Assembly (NCBI GenBank): GCA_020161135.1
Contig: JAIUOB010000001.1
Location: forward strand, 868,001-932,000
Length of the DNA: 64,000 bases
Source of the DNA: Gemmatimonadota bacterium
GTDB lineage: Bacteria; Gemmatimonadota; Gemmatimonadetes; Gemmatimonadales; Gemmatimonadaceae
Direction of reading: 5' to 3'
Shown: positions 26,437 through 36,177 of the stretch, piece by piece
Numbering within the stretch: the stretch's first letter is position 1
Layout of the letters: each line of letters opens with the position of its first letter
Notes under the pieces: model-generated
Database searches by the model: none
Told to the model about the DNA's origin: nothing
What the model saw: the letters and a program-made list of their open reading frames with translations, nothing else
Translations under genes and position numbers: made by a program

Positions 26437-28140
26437 ATGACATTCCCCGACCTCTCGTCCGCACCCGCCCGCCGCGTGCGCGGCGGCATCCGCTTCGCCG
26501 GCCTCGCGCTCGTCGTGGCCCTCTCCGCCGCTGCCTGCCGCACCGCCGACGCGCCCCCCATCACGCTCGCGGTCGTGAATGCCCGCGTGTGGACGGGCGA
26601 CAGCACCGCCCCGTGGGCCGAGGCCGTCGCCATCGCCGACGACCGCATCGTGGCCGTGGGCACCACCGCCGACATCCGCGCGCAGGCCGGCAGCGCCCGC
26701 ATCGTCGATGCGGCGGGTGGTCTGGTCACCCCCGGCTTCATCGACAGCCACGTCCACTTCACCGATGGGGGCTTCGCGCTGGCCTCGGTGAAGCTGCGCG
26801 ACGCGAACAGCAAGGCCGAGTTCATTCGGCGCATCGGCGACTTCGCGAAGACGCTGCCCAAGGGCACGTGGATTCGCAGCGGCGACTGGGACCACACCCT
26901 GTGGGGCGGCGAGCTGCCCACGCACGACTGGATCGACTCGGTCACACCGGACAACCCGGTGTGGATCAACCGGCTCGACGGGCACATGAACCTCGCCAAT
27001 GCACTGGCCATGCGCGCTGCCGGGGTCGATCGCACCACGCGCGACGTGGCGGGCGGCTCGATCGTGCGCGACGCGGCCGGCAACCCGACGGGCGTGTTCA
27101 AGGACAACGCCATGGGGCTCGTCGATCGCGCACAGCCGGCGCGCTCGGCCGCCGAGGCGGACATCGCGCTCGATTCGGCCATGGGCTATGTCGCCGCGCG
27201 CGGTGTCACCAGTGTGCATCACATGGGCGGCTTCGGGGATGTGGCCACCTTCCGACGCGCGCACGCCGCCGGACGGCTGCGCACGCGCATCGTCGCCCAG
27301 GTGCCGCTGTCGCAGTGGGCGGCGCTTCGGGACTCGGTGCAGGCGCACGGGCGTGGCGACGTGTGGCTGCGCATCGGTGGGCTCAAGGGCTTCGTGGACG
27401 GCTCGCTGGGCTCGCACACCGCCGCGATGCTCGCGCCCTTCACCGATGCGCCGACCGACAGCGGCCTGTTCGTGACGCCGCCCGACAGCCTCTATGCCTG
27501 GACGAAGGGGGCGGACGCCGCCGGTCTGCAGGTCATGGTGCACGCCATCGGCGACAAGGCGATCCGCACCCAGCTCGACATCTTCGAGCGCGTCGCGAAG
27601 GAGCACGGGCCGCGCGATCGCCGCTTTCGCATCGAGCACGCGCAGCACATCGCCCCCGCGGACATTCCGCGCTTCGGCGCGCTTGGCGTCCTCCCCAGCA
27701 TGCAGCCCTATCACGAAGCCGATGACGGGCGCTGGGCCGAGCGCGTGATCGGACCGGAGCGCAGCCAGGGCACGTACGCGTTCCGCGCGCTGCTGGACAG
27801 CGGCGCCCGACTGGCGTTCGGCAGCGACTGGTTCGTCGCGCCGCCCACGCCGCTCGAGGGGATCAAGGCCGCCGTCACGCGCCAGACGCTCGACGGCAAG
27901 CATCCGGACGGGTGGGTGCCCGCGCAGAAGATCAGTGTGGAAGACGCGCTGCGCGCCTACACGCGCGGTGCCGCCTACGCAGGCTTCCAGGACCGGGACG
28001 TCGGCATGCTGCGCGCCGGCATGCTGGCCGACCTGGTGCTGCTCGATCGCGACATCACGTCGGTTGCGCCGGAGACGATCGATCAGGCGCAGGTGAAGCT
28101 GACGGTGGTGGGTGGGAAGGTGGTGTACGAGAAGAAGTGA
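26437..28140 (+). CDS. Amidohydrolase lipoprotein (amidohydrolase 3 / YtcJ-like)
   Basis: A 567-residue protein with a lipobox (SAAAC, about residues 30-34) and a TIM-barrel amidohydrolase. GFIDSHVHFTDGG has the HxH metal site, VMVHAIGDKAI the third His, FRIEHAQH the fourth, and FGSDWFVAPP the Asp. The length and motifs match the amidohydrolase-3 group that includes YtcJ. It hydrolyses C-N bonds of an unknown exported substrate. Its start codon is only 15 bases from the divergent TVP38 start. It is convergent with an M14 peptidase, with hairpins between. Confidence 0.9.
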   Translation: MTFPDLSSAPARRVRGGIRFAGLALVVALSAAACRTADAPPITLAVVNARVWTGDSTAPWAEAVAIADDRIVAVGTTADIRAQAGSARIVDAAGGLVTPGFIDSHVHFTDGGFALASVKLRDANSKAEFIRRIGDFAKTLPKGTWIRSGDWDHTLWGGELPTHDWIDSVTPDNPVWINRLDGHMNLANALAMRAAGVDRTTRDVAGGSIVRDAAGNPTGVFKDNAMGLVDRAQPARSAAEADIALDSAMGYVAARGVTSVHHMGGFGDVATFRRAHAAGRLRTRIVAQVPLSQWAALRDSVQAHGRGDVWLRIGGLKGFVDGSLGSHTAAMLAPFTDAPTDSGLFVTPPDSLYAWTKGADAAGLQVMVHAIGDKAIRTQLDIFERVAKEHGPRDRRFRIEHAQHIAPADIPRFGALGVLPSMQPYHEADDGRWAERVIGPERSQGTYAFRALLDSGARLAFGSDWFVAPPTPLEGIKAAVTRQTLDGKHPDGWVPAQKISVEDALRAYTRGAAYAGFQDRDVGMLRAGMLADLVLLDRDITSVAPETIDQAQVKLTVVGGKVVYEKK

Positions 28141-28198
28141 GGCGCGACGCGCACGGAGCGTTGCGTAGGAACAGGAGGAAGGGGGAAGAGAAAAGCAC

Positions 28199-28239
28199 GA
28201 AGGGGGAGGGAGAGGCATCGCGCCCCTCCCTCCCCCTTC
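28199..28239. repeat. Intergenic word-palindrome E4 / terminator
   Basis: A perfect 14-bp purine/pyrimidine stem (28199-28212 with 28226-28239) around a 13-base loop. A second G-rich copy of the left arm (AGGAAGGGGGAAG) lies at about 28175-28188, and its complement (CTTCTTCCTTCTTCCT) at about 28250-28265, so a larger fold is possible. It lies between convergent genes and probably stops transcription both ways. The opening ACAGGAGG..GGGGGAAG resembles the element at 41155. Confidence 0.75.
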
Positions 28240-28263
28240 ACCCTATCAACTTCTTCCTTCTTC

Positions 28264-28289
28264 CTGATCCGCTGCACGCGGCGGATCAG
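28264..28289 (-). terminator. Hairpin terminator after M14 peptidase gene
   Basis: CTGATCCGC (28264-28272) pairs with GCGGATCAG (28281-28289), 9 perfect pairs and an 8-base loop. It lies 11 bases beyond the stop codon of the minus-strand M14 gene. Confidence 0.65.
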
Positions 28290-28299
28290 CTGTCATCGC

Positions 28300-31104
28300 C
28301 TACTGGATCGCCTTCGTCCGCTGGAACCCGCCATCCAGCGCATTCAGGAACAGCTTGTAGGTGCCGTGCGGCTGCGAGCGGAACAGGATCTCCGGACCGA
28401 ACAGCCACAGCGTGCCCTTGCCGATCTGCGCTTCGGCCATTGCGGTGCCGCCCTTGAGCAGCTCCTGACCCCAGGCCCAGCCCGACGTGAGCGGCTTGTC
28501 CAGGTCGAACGTCGCGATCGCGCGCACACCCTTCGCGGCCGCATCGGGACCGAGCTTCATCACCGGGCTGTTGTCGAACATCACGCTCGGGCGCGGATTC
28601 ATGCCCGTCGCGATCGTGGCCGAGGTATCGACCTTCACCTCGAGCAGCGACCCCGGGATGTAGTACTTCTCGCCGGCGTACGGACGGCCGTTCGCTTCGG
28701 TCATGTAGTTCTCGATGGGCAGCCCCATGGCGCGGCCCAGGCCGATCGACGAGCCGATCGCGACGATGCGGCCACCCGCCTCGACGAACGTCTTGAGCTG
28801 CGGCACCGACTTGTCGGCCGAGACACGACCCAGCTGCCGGCGATACTCGGCCGGGATGAGCGTGGTGTCGGGCGACCCACCGAAGCCACCGCCACGGCCA
28901 CCGCCGGCGTCGGAGAACATGCCGTCGGTGAAGACGAGCACGTCGTACTTCGCCTTGAGGTTGCCGGCGTCGATCTCCTGCGGGTACACCACCGTGAACG
29001 GATACTCGAACTTCTCGAGGATGAGGCGGGTCCATCCGCTCGGCATGTTGCCGCCGTAGCGATCGATGAGCCCCACGCGCAGCGGCTGCACCGGCTGCGC
29101 GCCGGCCGGCTTGCTGCTGGCCGCCGCGAAGCGCACGCCCAACTCCTCGGCCGCCTTCGCGACGACGGCATCGGCCGCGCCACCGGCGGGGATGAACCAC
29201 GTGCCGGCGGGCCACTTGGTGGTGCCATCAGTGAAGCCCGCGGGCACGCGCGAGGCCTTCACGTTCACCTTCGCGAGGCGGTTCGCCACCGTCGCCGCGT
29301 CGTTCACGTCGGGCGCGATGTAGTAGCCGGCCTTGCCCTTGGCCACCGTGCCGCCCACGAACGGCGTGATCCCCTTCACCTTCTCGAACGGGCCGGTGAG
29401 CGCGTCGAGCACCCGCTCGAACTGGATGCCCATCTGGAAGGCGAGCGTCCAGCCGGCGTTGTCGTACGGCGCGATCGGCGGGCCACCCGGATAGCGGAAG
29501 TCGTTCGGGTGATCCTGCGGCTCGAACATGTCGAGCACATGCGAGCGGAACGCCTGCGCGGTGGGCACGACCCACGATCCGGCGGGGAACTGCTTGCCGT
29601 TCGCGCTGAACGCTGCCGTGGCGCGCTGCACCTCGACGCCCGAGTACTGCAGCGCCCGGATGAACTTGGTGGCGGTCGCGAAGTCGTTCTGTGCCGCGCT
29701 CAGGACGTAGGCACGCGGGTCACGGTTCTCCGGCTTCTTGAGCTCGGCCATGTAGCGCACATCGACCGGCGCGCTGGCCACGTTGCCGCCGCCACGGCCG
29801 CCGGGCCCACCCGCACCGCCGGCGCCACCCGCACCGCCGGCACCGCGGTCGGCGGTGATCTTCGCCACGAGCGCCTCGACGCGCTTCGGGGAGATCGTCC
29901 AGTTGTCCTTCTGCCCGGCCTTGATCTGGTCGGTGCCCATCACCCAGCGGTTGAACAGGAACGTCTCGCGATAGCGCGACGCCATGTCGAGGAACGCGTA
30001 GTTGGCCGACACCGAGTAGTCGACCGACTGGCGGAAGTGCCACTCCTGCGGCTCGATCGGCATCGGCAGGCCCGCCGACCGCACCTGACGCTCCGGCACC
30101 AGCGCAATGCGCATGGGCGTCGGATTGCCGATGGTCTCGGTGAGGATGCCGATCTGGTTGTGGAAGTAGCCCGTGGTCCGCAGGCCGCCGTTCCACCACG
30201 TGCTGTAGTTCGAGCCCGCGCGGAAGGTGAGCCCCGGCTTGTGCTCGAGCACGAAACGGTGGTTGAGCGCGGCGCCCACGAGGTCGAGGCCCGTGATCAT
30301 CGCCGGGTGGAACCAGTAGTTGGCCGGATCGCGGTACGGCGGCGCCGCCATCACCGTGCCCGTCGGGCCCGTCTGGTGATGGTTGTACATGATCTGCGGG
30401 TGCCACTCGATGAAGAGCTGCTGCGACATGTTGCGCGTCTCGGCCAGCGCATTCATGTACGAGTCACGGTTGTTGTCGTGTCCCGCGTACTTCTCGTACA
30501 GGCGCGGAATCGTGCCCGACGTGCGCTTGAGCGGATCGCTCTCCTTCATGTACCAGTCGGACACGAGCTCCATGCCGTCCGGATTCGCGTGCACCATGAG
30601 GATGATGCAGTCGTTCAGGATGCGCAGCGTCTCGTCGTCCGTGCGGCTGTTGAGCTGCCAGAACGTTTCGATGAGCTGCTGCGCGCCCAGCACTTCGGTG
30701 GCGTGCAGGCCGCCGTCGATCCAGAAGACCACCTTGCCTTCCTTCGACAGGCGCGCGGCCTCGGCCGAATCGACGCCCTCGGCCAGCGCCAGGCGCCGCG
30801 AGATCTCCTTGTAGCGGGCGAGGTTCTTCAGGTTCGCGGGGCTCGAGACGATCGCCATGATCTGCGGCCGCCCCTCCTCGGTGCGCCCGATCGTGTCGAG
30901 CTTCACCCGGTCGCTCTGCTTCGCGATGGTCGCGAAGTACTGGTGCAGCTTGGTGTAGTTGGGGAGGACGTAGTCGGCACCGATGTCATGACCGAAGAAC
31001 TCCTTCGGCGACGTGAGGCGCGACTGCGCGGACAGCGCGGGGGGCAGGGCAGCCCCCAGGAGGAGCGCGGCCGCGAGCCCGAAGGCGAAGCGCAGGCGAG
31101 GCAT
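28300..31104 (-). CDS. Exported M14-family zinc carboxypeptidase
   Basis: A 934-residue protein with a signal peptide ending PALSAQ (about residue 27). The M14 domain occupies about residues 45-360, with zinc ligands in GGLHATE (His134 and Glu137) and a His in IEWHPQIMYNHHQTGP, and substrate-binding residues in NPDGME. A long C-terminal region with a flavodoxin- or GATase1-like segment (VGLIDRYGGNMPSGWTRLILE) follows, as in other large M14 proteins of this kind. A Gly-Ala repeat (about residues 415-440) separates the two parts. It probably degrades peptides in the periplasm for nutrition. It is convergent with the amidohydrolase gene and divergent from the gene at 31369. Confidence 0.88.
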   Translation of the reverse strand: MPRLRFAFGLAAALLLGAALPPALSAQSRLTSPKEFFGHDIGADYVLPNYTKLHQYFATIAKQSDRVKLDTIGRTEEGRPQIMAIVSSPANLKNLARYKEISRRLALAEGVDSAEAARLSKEGKVVFWIDGGLHATEVLGAQQLIETFWQLNSRTDDETLRILNDCIILMVHANPDGMELVSDWYMKESDPLKRTSGTIPRLYEKYAGHDNNRDSYMNALAETRNMSQQLFIEWHPQIMYNHHQTGPTGTVMAAPPYRDPANYWFHPAMITGLDLVGAALNHRFVLEHKPGLTFRAGSNYSTWWNGGLRTTGYFHNQIGILTETIGNPTPMRIALVPERQVRSAGLPMPIEPQEWHFRQSVDYSVSANYAFLDMASRYRETFLFNRWVMGTDQIKAGQKDNWTISPKRVEALVAKITADRGAGGAGGAGGAGGPGGRGGGNVASAPVDVRYMAELKKPENRDPRAYVLSAAQNDFATATKFIRALQYSGVEVQRATAAFSANGKQFPAGSWVVPTAQAFRSHVLDMFEPQDHPNDFRYPGGPPIAPYDNAGWTLAFQMGIQFERVLDALTGPFEKVKGITPFVGGTVAKGKAGYYIAPDVNDAATVANRLAKVNVKASRVPAGFTDGTTKWPAGTWFIPAGGAADAVVAKAAEELGVRFAAASSKPAGAQPVQPLRVGLIDRYGGNMPSGWTRLILEKFEYPFTVVYPQEIDAGNLKAKYDVLVFTDGMFSDAGGGRGGGFGGSPDTTLIPAEYRRQLGRVSADKSVPQLKTFVEAGGRIVAIGSSIGLGRAMGLPIENYMTEANGRPYAGEKYYIPGSLLEVKVDTSATIATGMNPRPSVMFDNSPVMKLGPDAAAKGVRAIATFDLDKPLTSGWAWGQELLKGGTAMAEAQIGKGTLWLFGPEILFRSQPHGTYKLFLNALDGGFQRTKAIQ

Positions 31105-31368
31105 GCGAGGGACGGGTGGATGTGGCGCGGGACGGCCGGGTGGTGGGCCGATCCAAGGGCCCCGGAAGGCGGGACACTGGGGTTACGATGCGCCCGCGGG
31201 CGACGTTGGGCAATTGAATCAGGCGGGCCCGAGCGGCCCGAAGTCCGGGGCTGCCCGCGCCCTGTGCCTGTCGCCATCCCGCTGACGCCCACCGCCTGTC
31301 GCATTACCGTTCACGTAGTACCGCTTCCGGTCGTGATGCCTCCCCAGATCCTCCGTCCCGAGATTCCC

Positions 31369-31848
31369 ATGTCCCGCTCTCTCCGTCTCGCGCTCGCCGC
31401 CGTCGTGCTCTCCGCCGCGCCGCTCGCCGCCCAGCAGCAGCCCCCCGCCAAGACCACCGAGAAGGCCGGGGCCATGGATCACAAGATGGACCACAAGATG
31501 GACCACAACGCCGCACCGGCGACCGCCTGGAAGGAGCTCGACGCCTACCACGCGCTCATGATGGCCACGTGGCATCCGGCGAAGGACAAGAACGATCTCG
31601 CGCCCATCCGCGCGAAGGCCACCGAGATGGTGGCGTCGGCCAAGGTGGTCGCGGGCTCCAAGGCGCCGGCGTCGTGCGCCACCAAGCCCGAAGTGCAGAA
31701 GGCCCAGGCCGGCCTCCCGGCCGAGACCGAGAAGGTCGCCAAGCTCGTCGCCGCCAAGGCGAACGATGCGGATCTCAAGGCCGGCCTCAAGGCGCTGCAC
31801 GACGCCTTCGACGTGCTCGAGCACGGCTGCGGCGCGATGAAGCACTGA
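31369..31848 (+). CDS. Exported Met/Asp/His-repeat protein
   Basis: A 159-residue protein. A signal peptide (about residues 1-22, ending PLAAQ) is followed by a Gln/Pro/Lys linker and three tandem copies of MDHK (residues about 37-48). A helical domain then carries two well-separated cysteines (ASCATK and EHGCGAMKH) and a His-containing stretch YHALMMATWHP. The Met-Asp-His repeats suggest copper or silver binding, an inference from residue type only. I do not recognise the family. ATG 31369 is preferred to ATG 31336 because it gives a clean signal peptide. Confidence 0.65.
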   Translation: MSRSLRLALAAVVLSAAPLAAQQQPPAKTTEKAGAMDHKMDHKMDHNAAPATAWKELDAYHALMMATWHPAKDKNDLAPIRAKATEMVASAKVVAGSKAPASCATKPEVQKAQAGLPAETEKVAKLVAAKANDADLKAGLKALHDAFDVLEHGCGAMKH

Positions 31849-31855
31849 GCGCTCC

Positions 31856-31893
31856 GCCGGTGCGACGGCGGACGCTACCGTCGTCGCACCGGC
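31856..31893. terminator. Bidirectional hairpin between convergent genes
   Basis: GCCGGTGCGAC (31856-31866) pairs perfectly with GTCGCACCGGC (31883-31893). The right arm lies in the last codons of the minus-strand gene. Confidence 0.65.
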
Positions 31894-33086
31894 GCCACCC
31901 GCGTCGTCTCCTCGAGCCCGTACAGCAGCAGCGTGCGCGACTCCGGATAGCTCGCATCCAGCGGACCGTCGGTCATGAGCGTCTCCCCGGTCTGCTGGCT
32001 CACGAACCACGTTTCCGGCCGGCCGCTCGACTCGACCACGACGCGCCACGCGGGAAAGCGCCCCGAGAAGAGCTGCACTGTGTCTGCGCCGGCCACGCGC
32101 AGGTTGACCCACCCCGACGTGGTGTTCGCGCTCGTGTTGTAGCGCCACCGCGGGGCCTGCACGCTCGCGCGCCAGCCGGCGGCGAGCGGCGCCGCCCGCA
32201 ACAGCAGCCGCAGCATCTCGGCGCTGGCGACGAACGGTGCCTCGGCGCTGAACGCCTGCTGGTTCCCGAAGGTCGTGGGGAGCCGACGACGCGCGTCCCT
32301 GGGCAGCGCGCGCGCCACCTCGTCCGGCACGCGGATGGTGTCGAACTCGGCCACGCTGGTGTCGGTGAAGCGATGTGCGACCGAGATGATTCCCGACTGT
32401 CCGGAATGCCGCCCGAGCGGGCGCAGGTCGGTGGCGCGCAGCCAGAGCGTATCCGCGAGACCGCTCTCGCGTCCGCGCACATCGGTGCGGTCGACCCGGC
32501 GGACGAGCCGCCAGGCGCGCTCGCCCCTGTAGCGCACCGAGTCGAGCGTGTTGGTCCACGTCTCATGCGGCAGGCTGCCGTGGTAGTCGTTGGCCGACAG
32601 TCGCACGTACACCCGGCGTCCCGGCCGAAGTCGTGACGGGTCGAGCGCCGTGAGCGGCGCGTAGCGCTCGGTGGGCGCCCGCTCGGCGCCCTGCGCCCAC
32701 GCCACCGCGGGCCAGGGCGACAACAGTGTGCGGATCGCGCGCCGCGGATCGTTCGCGTCCGAGGCGACGCGCGTGCCTGCCGCCGAACTGTCGCCGGGTA
32801 GGCGTGTGGCACGGCTCGCTGTCGCGGTGTCGACTGCGCTCCCTCGCGCGGCCGACGGCACACGCGAGGCCATCACGCGCCATCCCAGCATCGCGACGAC
32901 GCCGGCCGCCATGCCCGAGGCGATCCACGGGGCACGCGCGCGCCAATCGGTTGCGAATCGCGAGGGGCGCGCAGTGGTGTGCGCGTCCACGAGCACATGC
33001 TGCGCCAGGGGCGGCGCCTCCAGGCGACGCAGGTCGTCGACGAACGGCTCGAGGCCGGCCCACTCCGGGGTGGTGTGCGTGCTCAT
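31875..33086 (-). CDS. Membrane partner of ECF sigma factor (putative anti-sigma)
   Basis: A 403-residue protein. About 48 cytoplasmic residues (EWAGLEPFVDDLRRLEAPPLAQHV) precede one membrane segment (about 50-70), and the remaining 330 residues lie outside, with beta-rich segments such as TWTNTLDSVRYRGERAWRLVRRVDRTD and TTSGWVNLRVAGADTVQLFSGRFPAWRVVVES. Its ATG overlaps the stop of the sigma gene by four bases, and the topology fits an anti-sigma factor with a periplasmic sensor domain. It lacks a zinc-finger motif. I do not recognise the periplasmic domain. Confidence 0.6.
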   Translation of the reverse strand: MSTHTTPEWAGLEPFVDDLRRLEAPPLAQHVLVDAHTTARPSRFATDWRARAPWIASGMAAGVVAMLGWRVMASRVPSAARGSAVDTATASRATRLPGDSSAAGTRVASDANDPRRAIRTLLSPWPAVAWAQGAERAPTERYAPLTALDPSRLRPGRRVYVRLSANDYHGSLPHETWTNTLDSVRYRGERAWRLVRRVDRTDVRGRESGLADTLWLRATDLRPLGRHSGQSGIISVAHRFTDTSVAEFDTIRVPDEVARALPRDARRRLPTTFGNQQAFSAEAPFVASAEMLRLLLRAAPLAAGWRASVQAPRWRYNTSANTTSGWVNLRVAGADTVQLFSGRFPAWRVVVESSGRPETWFVSQQTGETLMTDGPLDASYPESRTLLLYGLEETTRVAPVRRR

Positions 33087-33679
33087 CGCAGGTTCCCGAG
33101 CTGGGCGCGGAGCTGTTGCACCGCGCGGTGCATGCGCACCTCGCTCGCGTTGGGGGTGATGCCGAGCATCCGTGCGATCTCAGCGTGGGGCACGTCGTGC
33201 ACGGCGCGGAGCACGAACACATCGCGCAGCGCCGGCGTGAGGGCGGCCAGCGCCTGCAGGATGCGGCGACCGGCCAGCGGGTCGCCGTCGACCGTGGGCG
33301 ACGGAATGGCCTCCAGCACGGCAGGGGTGCTGTCGATCGTGCGTCGCGCGTGTCGCACGTGCCCGAGCGCCGCACGAATCGTGAGTGTCGTGAGCCAGCC
33401 GTCGAACTGTCCGCGTTGCTCGTAGTGCGCGAGCGCATCCGGCAGGCGAGCGAACAGGTCGTGCACGACATCCTCGGCGTCGGGCACCGAGGCCGTGAAG
33501 CGCAGCGCAATGGTGCGAAGTCGCGCGGCGTGCGCCCCGTCGCACGCAGCCAGCGCCGCCGGATCGCGGGCGCGCAGCGCGGCGATGTCGACAGCGTCGA
33601 CGGTGTCGGTCGCGTCGGGCGCGGCGGGAGGTGGTGCGTCGGCACCGACCAGGCGAAGCTGCGGGGCGGGATCAGTCAT
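33083..33679 (-). CDS. ECF-type RNA polymerase sigma factor
   Basis: A 198-residue sigma-70 family protein: region 2 at about 45-115 (IALRFTASVPDAEDVVHDLFARLPDALAHYEQRGQFDGWLTTL) and region 4 at about 140-195 (LTPALRDVFVLRAVHDVPHAEIARMLGITPNASEVRMHRAVQQL). An extra N-terminal 35 residues are Pro/Ala-rich and probably disordered. Start ATG 33679. It forms a two-gene operon with the membrane protein at 31875 through an ATGA overlap. The target promoters are unknown. Confidence 0.92.
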   Translation of the reverse strand: MTDPAPQLRLVGADAPPPAAPDATDTVDAVDIAALRARDPAALAACDGAHAARLRTIALRFTASVPDAEDVVHDLFARLPDALAHYEQRGQFDGWLTTLTIRAALGHVRHARRTIDSTPAVLEAIPSPTVDGDPLAGRRILQALAALTPALRDVFVLRAVHDVPHAEIARMLGITPNASEVRMHRAVQQLRAQLGNLR

Positions 33680-33760
33680 GCTGGATCCGGAATGCACCGG
33701 CCGCGAGAACCTTACACGCGACCACGCAGCGACGCAGCGACCGTACCCCGACGGACGCAC

Positions 33761-33795
33761 GACGCCCCGCGATCATCGGCTGATCGCGGGGCGTC
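33761..33795 (-). terminator. Strong hairpin terminator after E1 gene
   Basis: A perfect 15-bp stem (33761-33775 with 33781-33795) with a 5-base loop, 22 bases beyond the stop of the minus-strand E1 gene and just upstream of the sigma-factor start. It separates the two same-strand transcription units. Confidence 0.85.
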
Positions 33796-33817
33796 GGGGC
33801 ATTCTCGGGAGAGGCGC

Positions 33818-35965
33818 TCAGTACGCCACGATGTCCAGGTAGGCCTTCCGGAACGTCTCGACCTGCGGCAGCGTCGCGTCCTCGAGGCTGGGGGCGTAGC
33901 CCACGAAGGCATCGGCGCTGGCCACCCGCTTGACCGGCGCGTCGAGCCACGCGAAGCACTCGTCGGCGATGCGCGCGGCGATTTCCGCGCCGTAACCCCA
34001 CGACAGCGAGTCCTCGGTGGCGACGATCGCGCGCCCCGTCTTCCGCACGCTCGTGTACACCGCCTCCTGGTCCCACGGCGAGAGCGTACGCAGGTCGATG
34101 ACCTCGACACTCGGGCCCCCCTCTTCCGCGATCTGCTTCGCCGCGACGAGCGCACGCTGCACGGTCGCGCCGTACGTCACGAGCGTCACGTCGGTGCCTT
34201 CGCGCAGGATGTTGGCCTTGCCGAACGGGATCATGAAGTTGGGGCCGGGATACTGCCCCTTGTTGTACGTCTGCCGGTACAGGTGCTTGTGCTCGAGGAA
34301 GATGACCGGGTCGTCGCAGCGGATGGCGGTGCGCAGCAGGCCGTTCGCATCGAGCGCATTGCTGGGGCACACGACGCGCAGGCCGGGATTGTGCGTGAAC
34401 AGCGACGCGCCGGTCTGCGAGTGGTAGATCGCACCACGGATGTAGCCGCCGTACGTGGTGCGCACGACCACCGGCGCGGTCCACGCGTTGTTCGAGCGCC
34501 ACCGCATGGTGGCCAGCTCGTCGCGCAGCTGCATGAACGCGGGCCAGATGTAGTCGAAGAACTGGATCTCGACCACGGGCTTGTAGCCGCGCGCGGCGAG
34601 TCCGATTGCGCGGCCGACGATGTTCGCTTCGGCGAGCGGCGAGTTGTACACGCGCGCACTGCCGAACTTGCTCTGCAGGCCGTGCGTGACCTTGAACACG
34701 CCGCCCTTGCCCTTGACCTTGCCGAGGTACTGGTCGCGCGACACGTCGGCGACGTCCTCACCGAACACGAGGATGCGTTCGTCACGCGCCATCTCGTCAC
34801 GCATGCAGGCGTTGAGCAGGTCCACCATGGTGGTGGGCTCACCGCTGAACTGCGGGTCGTCCTCGGTGTCGAAGCGCTCCGAGGTCGGGTCGACGTCGGG
34901 GGAGTACACACCGTACAGGACCGTCTCGGGGCCGGGCATCGGCTGCGCCAGCGCGTCGTCGGTGGCGGCGAGGATGGCGGCGTCGGCCGCATCGCGGATC
35001 GCCTGCAGCTCGTCGGCGGAGGCGAGCCCTTCGGCCTCGAGCCAGGCGGGGAAGGTGCGCAGCGGATCGCGCGCCGCGTCGGCGTCACGCTCCTCGGACG
35101 GGCGGTAGAACACCTCGTCGTCGGACAGCGAGTGCGAGTACGGCCGGATGACCTTCGCGTGCACCAGCGCGGGACCCTTCCGCTCACGCGCGTACTGCAC
35201 GGCGCGCTGCATCACCTCGTAGGAGGCGAGCAGGTCGCAGCCGTCGACTTCCTGGATGTAGAGGTCGGGGAACGACGCGACGAGCTTCGAGATGGACCCG
35301 CCGGCCGTGTTCACCTCGACCGGCACCGAGATCGCGTAGCCGTTGTCCTCGACGATGTAGACGACCGGCAGCTTGAGGTTGGAGGCCGTGTTGAGCGACT
35401 CCCAGAACTCCCCTTCGCTCGTGGTGCCGTCGCCGGTCGTGACCAGCACGACCTCGTCACCATGGAAGCCGTCGGTGAGCCCGAGCTGCTTCGCGCGCAG
35501 CGACGCTTCGGCCGCGCCCACGCCCTGCAGGAACTGGGTGCCAGTCGGACTCGACACCGACACGACGTTGAACTCCTTCTTCCCCCAGTGGCTCGGCATC
35601 TGCCGACCGCCGGAGTTGGGATCGACCGCCGCACCGACCGCGCTGTACAGCATCTCGGCCGGCGTCATGCCGAGCTGCAGCATGAGGGCGCGGTCGCGGT
35701 AGTAGAGGTAGAACCAGTCGTAGGCGGGGCGCAGCGTGAGGCCGGCCGCCGTCATGATGGCCTCGTGCCCGGCGCCGGAAATCTGGAAGAAGATCCGGTT
35801 CTGTCGCTTGAGCTGGATTTCCTTGTCGTCGAGGCGCCGCGACGTGTACATCACGCGGTAGGCGTCGAGCAGTTGCTCGCGCGAAAGGGACGTGCCGGCG
35901 ACGGAGGTCGCGGCGACGTCAGCGGCACCCTTGCGGGCGCGGCTCGGACGGGTCGAGGTGGCCAT
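33818..35965 (-). CDS. Fused alpha-beta E1 of a 2-oxo acid dehydrogenase
   Basis: A 715-residue thiamine-diphosphate enzyme. Residues about 25-350 are the E1 alpha domain with the TPP motif [31 protein letters not shown]. Residues about 385-715 are the E1 beta domain ([33 protein letters not shown] and [11 protein letters not shown]). Fused alpha-beta E1 proteins decarboxylate 2-oxo acids, often branched-chain, and pass the acyl group to a lipoyl E2; no E2 or E3 is adjacent. Start ATG 35965, without a clear ribosome site. Two tandem 15-bp palindromic repeats lie about 70-100 bases upstream. Confidence 0.92.
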   Translation of the reverse strand: MATSTRPSRARKGAADVAATSVAGTSLSREQLLDAYRVMYTSRRLDDKEIQLKRQNRIFFQISGAGHEAIMTAAGLTLRPAYDWFYLYYRDRALMLQLGMTPAEMLYSAVGAAVDPNSGGRQMPSHWGKKEFNVVSVSSPTGTQFLQGVGAAEASLRAKQLGLTDGFHGDEVVLVTTGDGTTSEGEFWESLNTASNLKLPVVYIVEDNGYAISVPVEVNTAGGSISKLVASFPDLYIQEVDGCDLLASYEVMQRAVQYARERKGPALVHAKVIRPYSHSLSDDEVFYRPSEERDADAARDPLRTFPAWLEAEGLASADELQAIRDAADAAILAATDDALAQPMPGPETVLYGVYSPDVDPTSERFDTEDDPQFSGEPTTMVDLLNACMRDEMARDERILVFGEDVADVSRDQYLGKVKGKGGVFKVTHGLQSKFGSARVYNSPLAEANIVGRAIGLAARGYKPVVEIQFFDYIWPAFMQLRDELATMRWRSNNAWTAPVVVRTTYGGYIRGAIYHSQTGASLFTHNPGLRVVCPSNALDANGLLRTAIRCDDPVIFLEHKHLYRQTYNKGQYPGPNFMIPFGKANILREGTDVTLVTYGATVQRALVAAKQIAEEGGPSVEVIDLRTLSPWDQEAVYTSVRKTGRAIVATEDSLSWGYGAEIAARIADECFAWLDAPVKRVASADAFVGYAPSLEDATLPQVETFRKAYLDIVAY

Positions 35966-36033
35966 CGGGAGTCTCTGAGGAAACGGACGCGGTACCAACC
36001 CCGCAAAGCTAGCGGGCCGCGCGCCGATCCGAA

Positions 36034-36063
36034 GGGTGTCACACCACAGGGTGTCGCACCACA
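36034..36063. promoter_or_regulatory. Two tandem 15-bp palindromic repeats
   Basis: GGGTGTCACACCACA (36034-36048) and GGGTGTCGCACCACA (36049-36063) are adjacent and differ at one base. The first contains the perfect palindrome GGTGTCACACC. They sit between the divergent E1 and HIT genes and look like a tandem operator. Confidence 0.5.
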
Positions 36064-36177
36064 GGACGTCGTCTGGCGGGCGGCGGGATCCCGCGCGTCT
36101 TGCCGGGCGTTGGATCGGGTACCAGCTTGGCGAACGTCCTCCCACCATCCCGTCACATGCACGCGACCATCGCTCCC

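Noticed and set aside
27494..27748. Small frames inside the amidohydrolase gene
   Set aside because: Alternative-frame noise inside a well-supported gene.
28366..31368. Very long plus-strand frame (about 1000 codons) running opposite the M14 peptidase
   Set aside because: Shadow of the M14 gene; only its last 160 codons, with a signal peptide and own start at 31369, look like a real gene.
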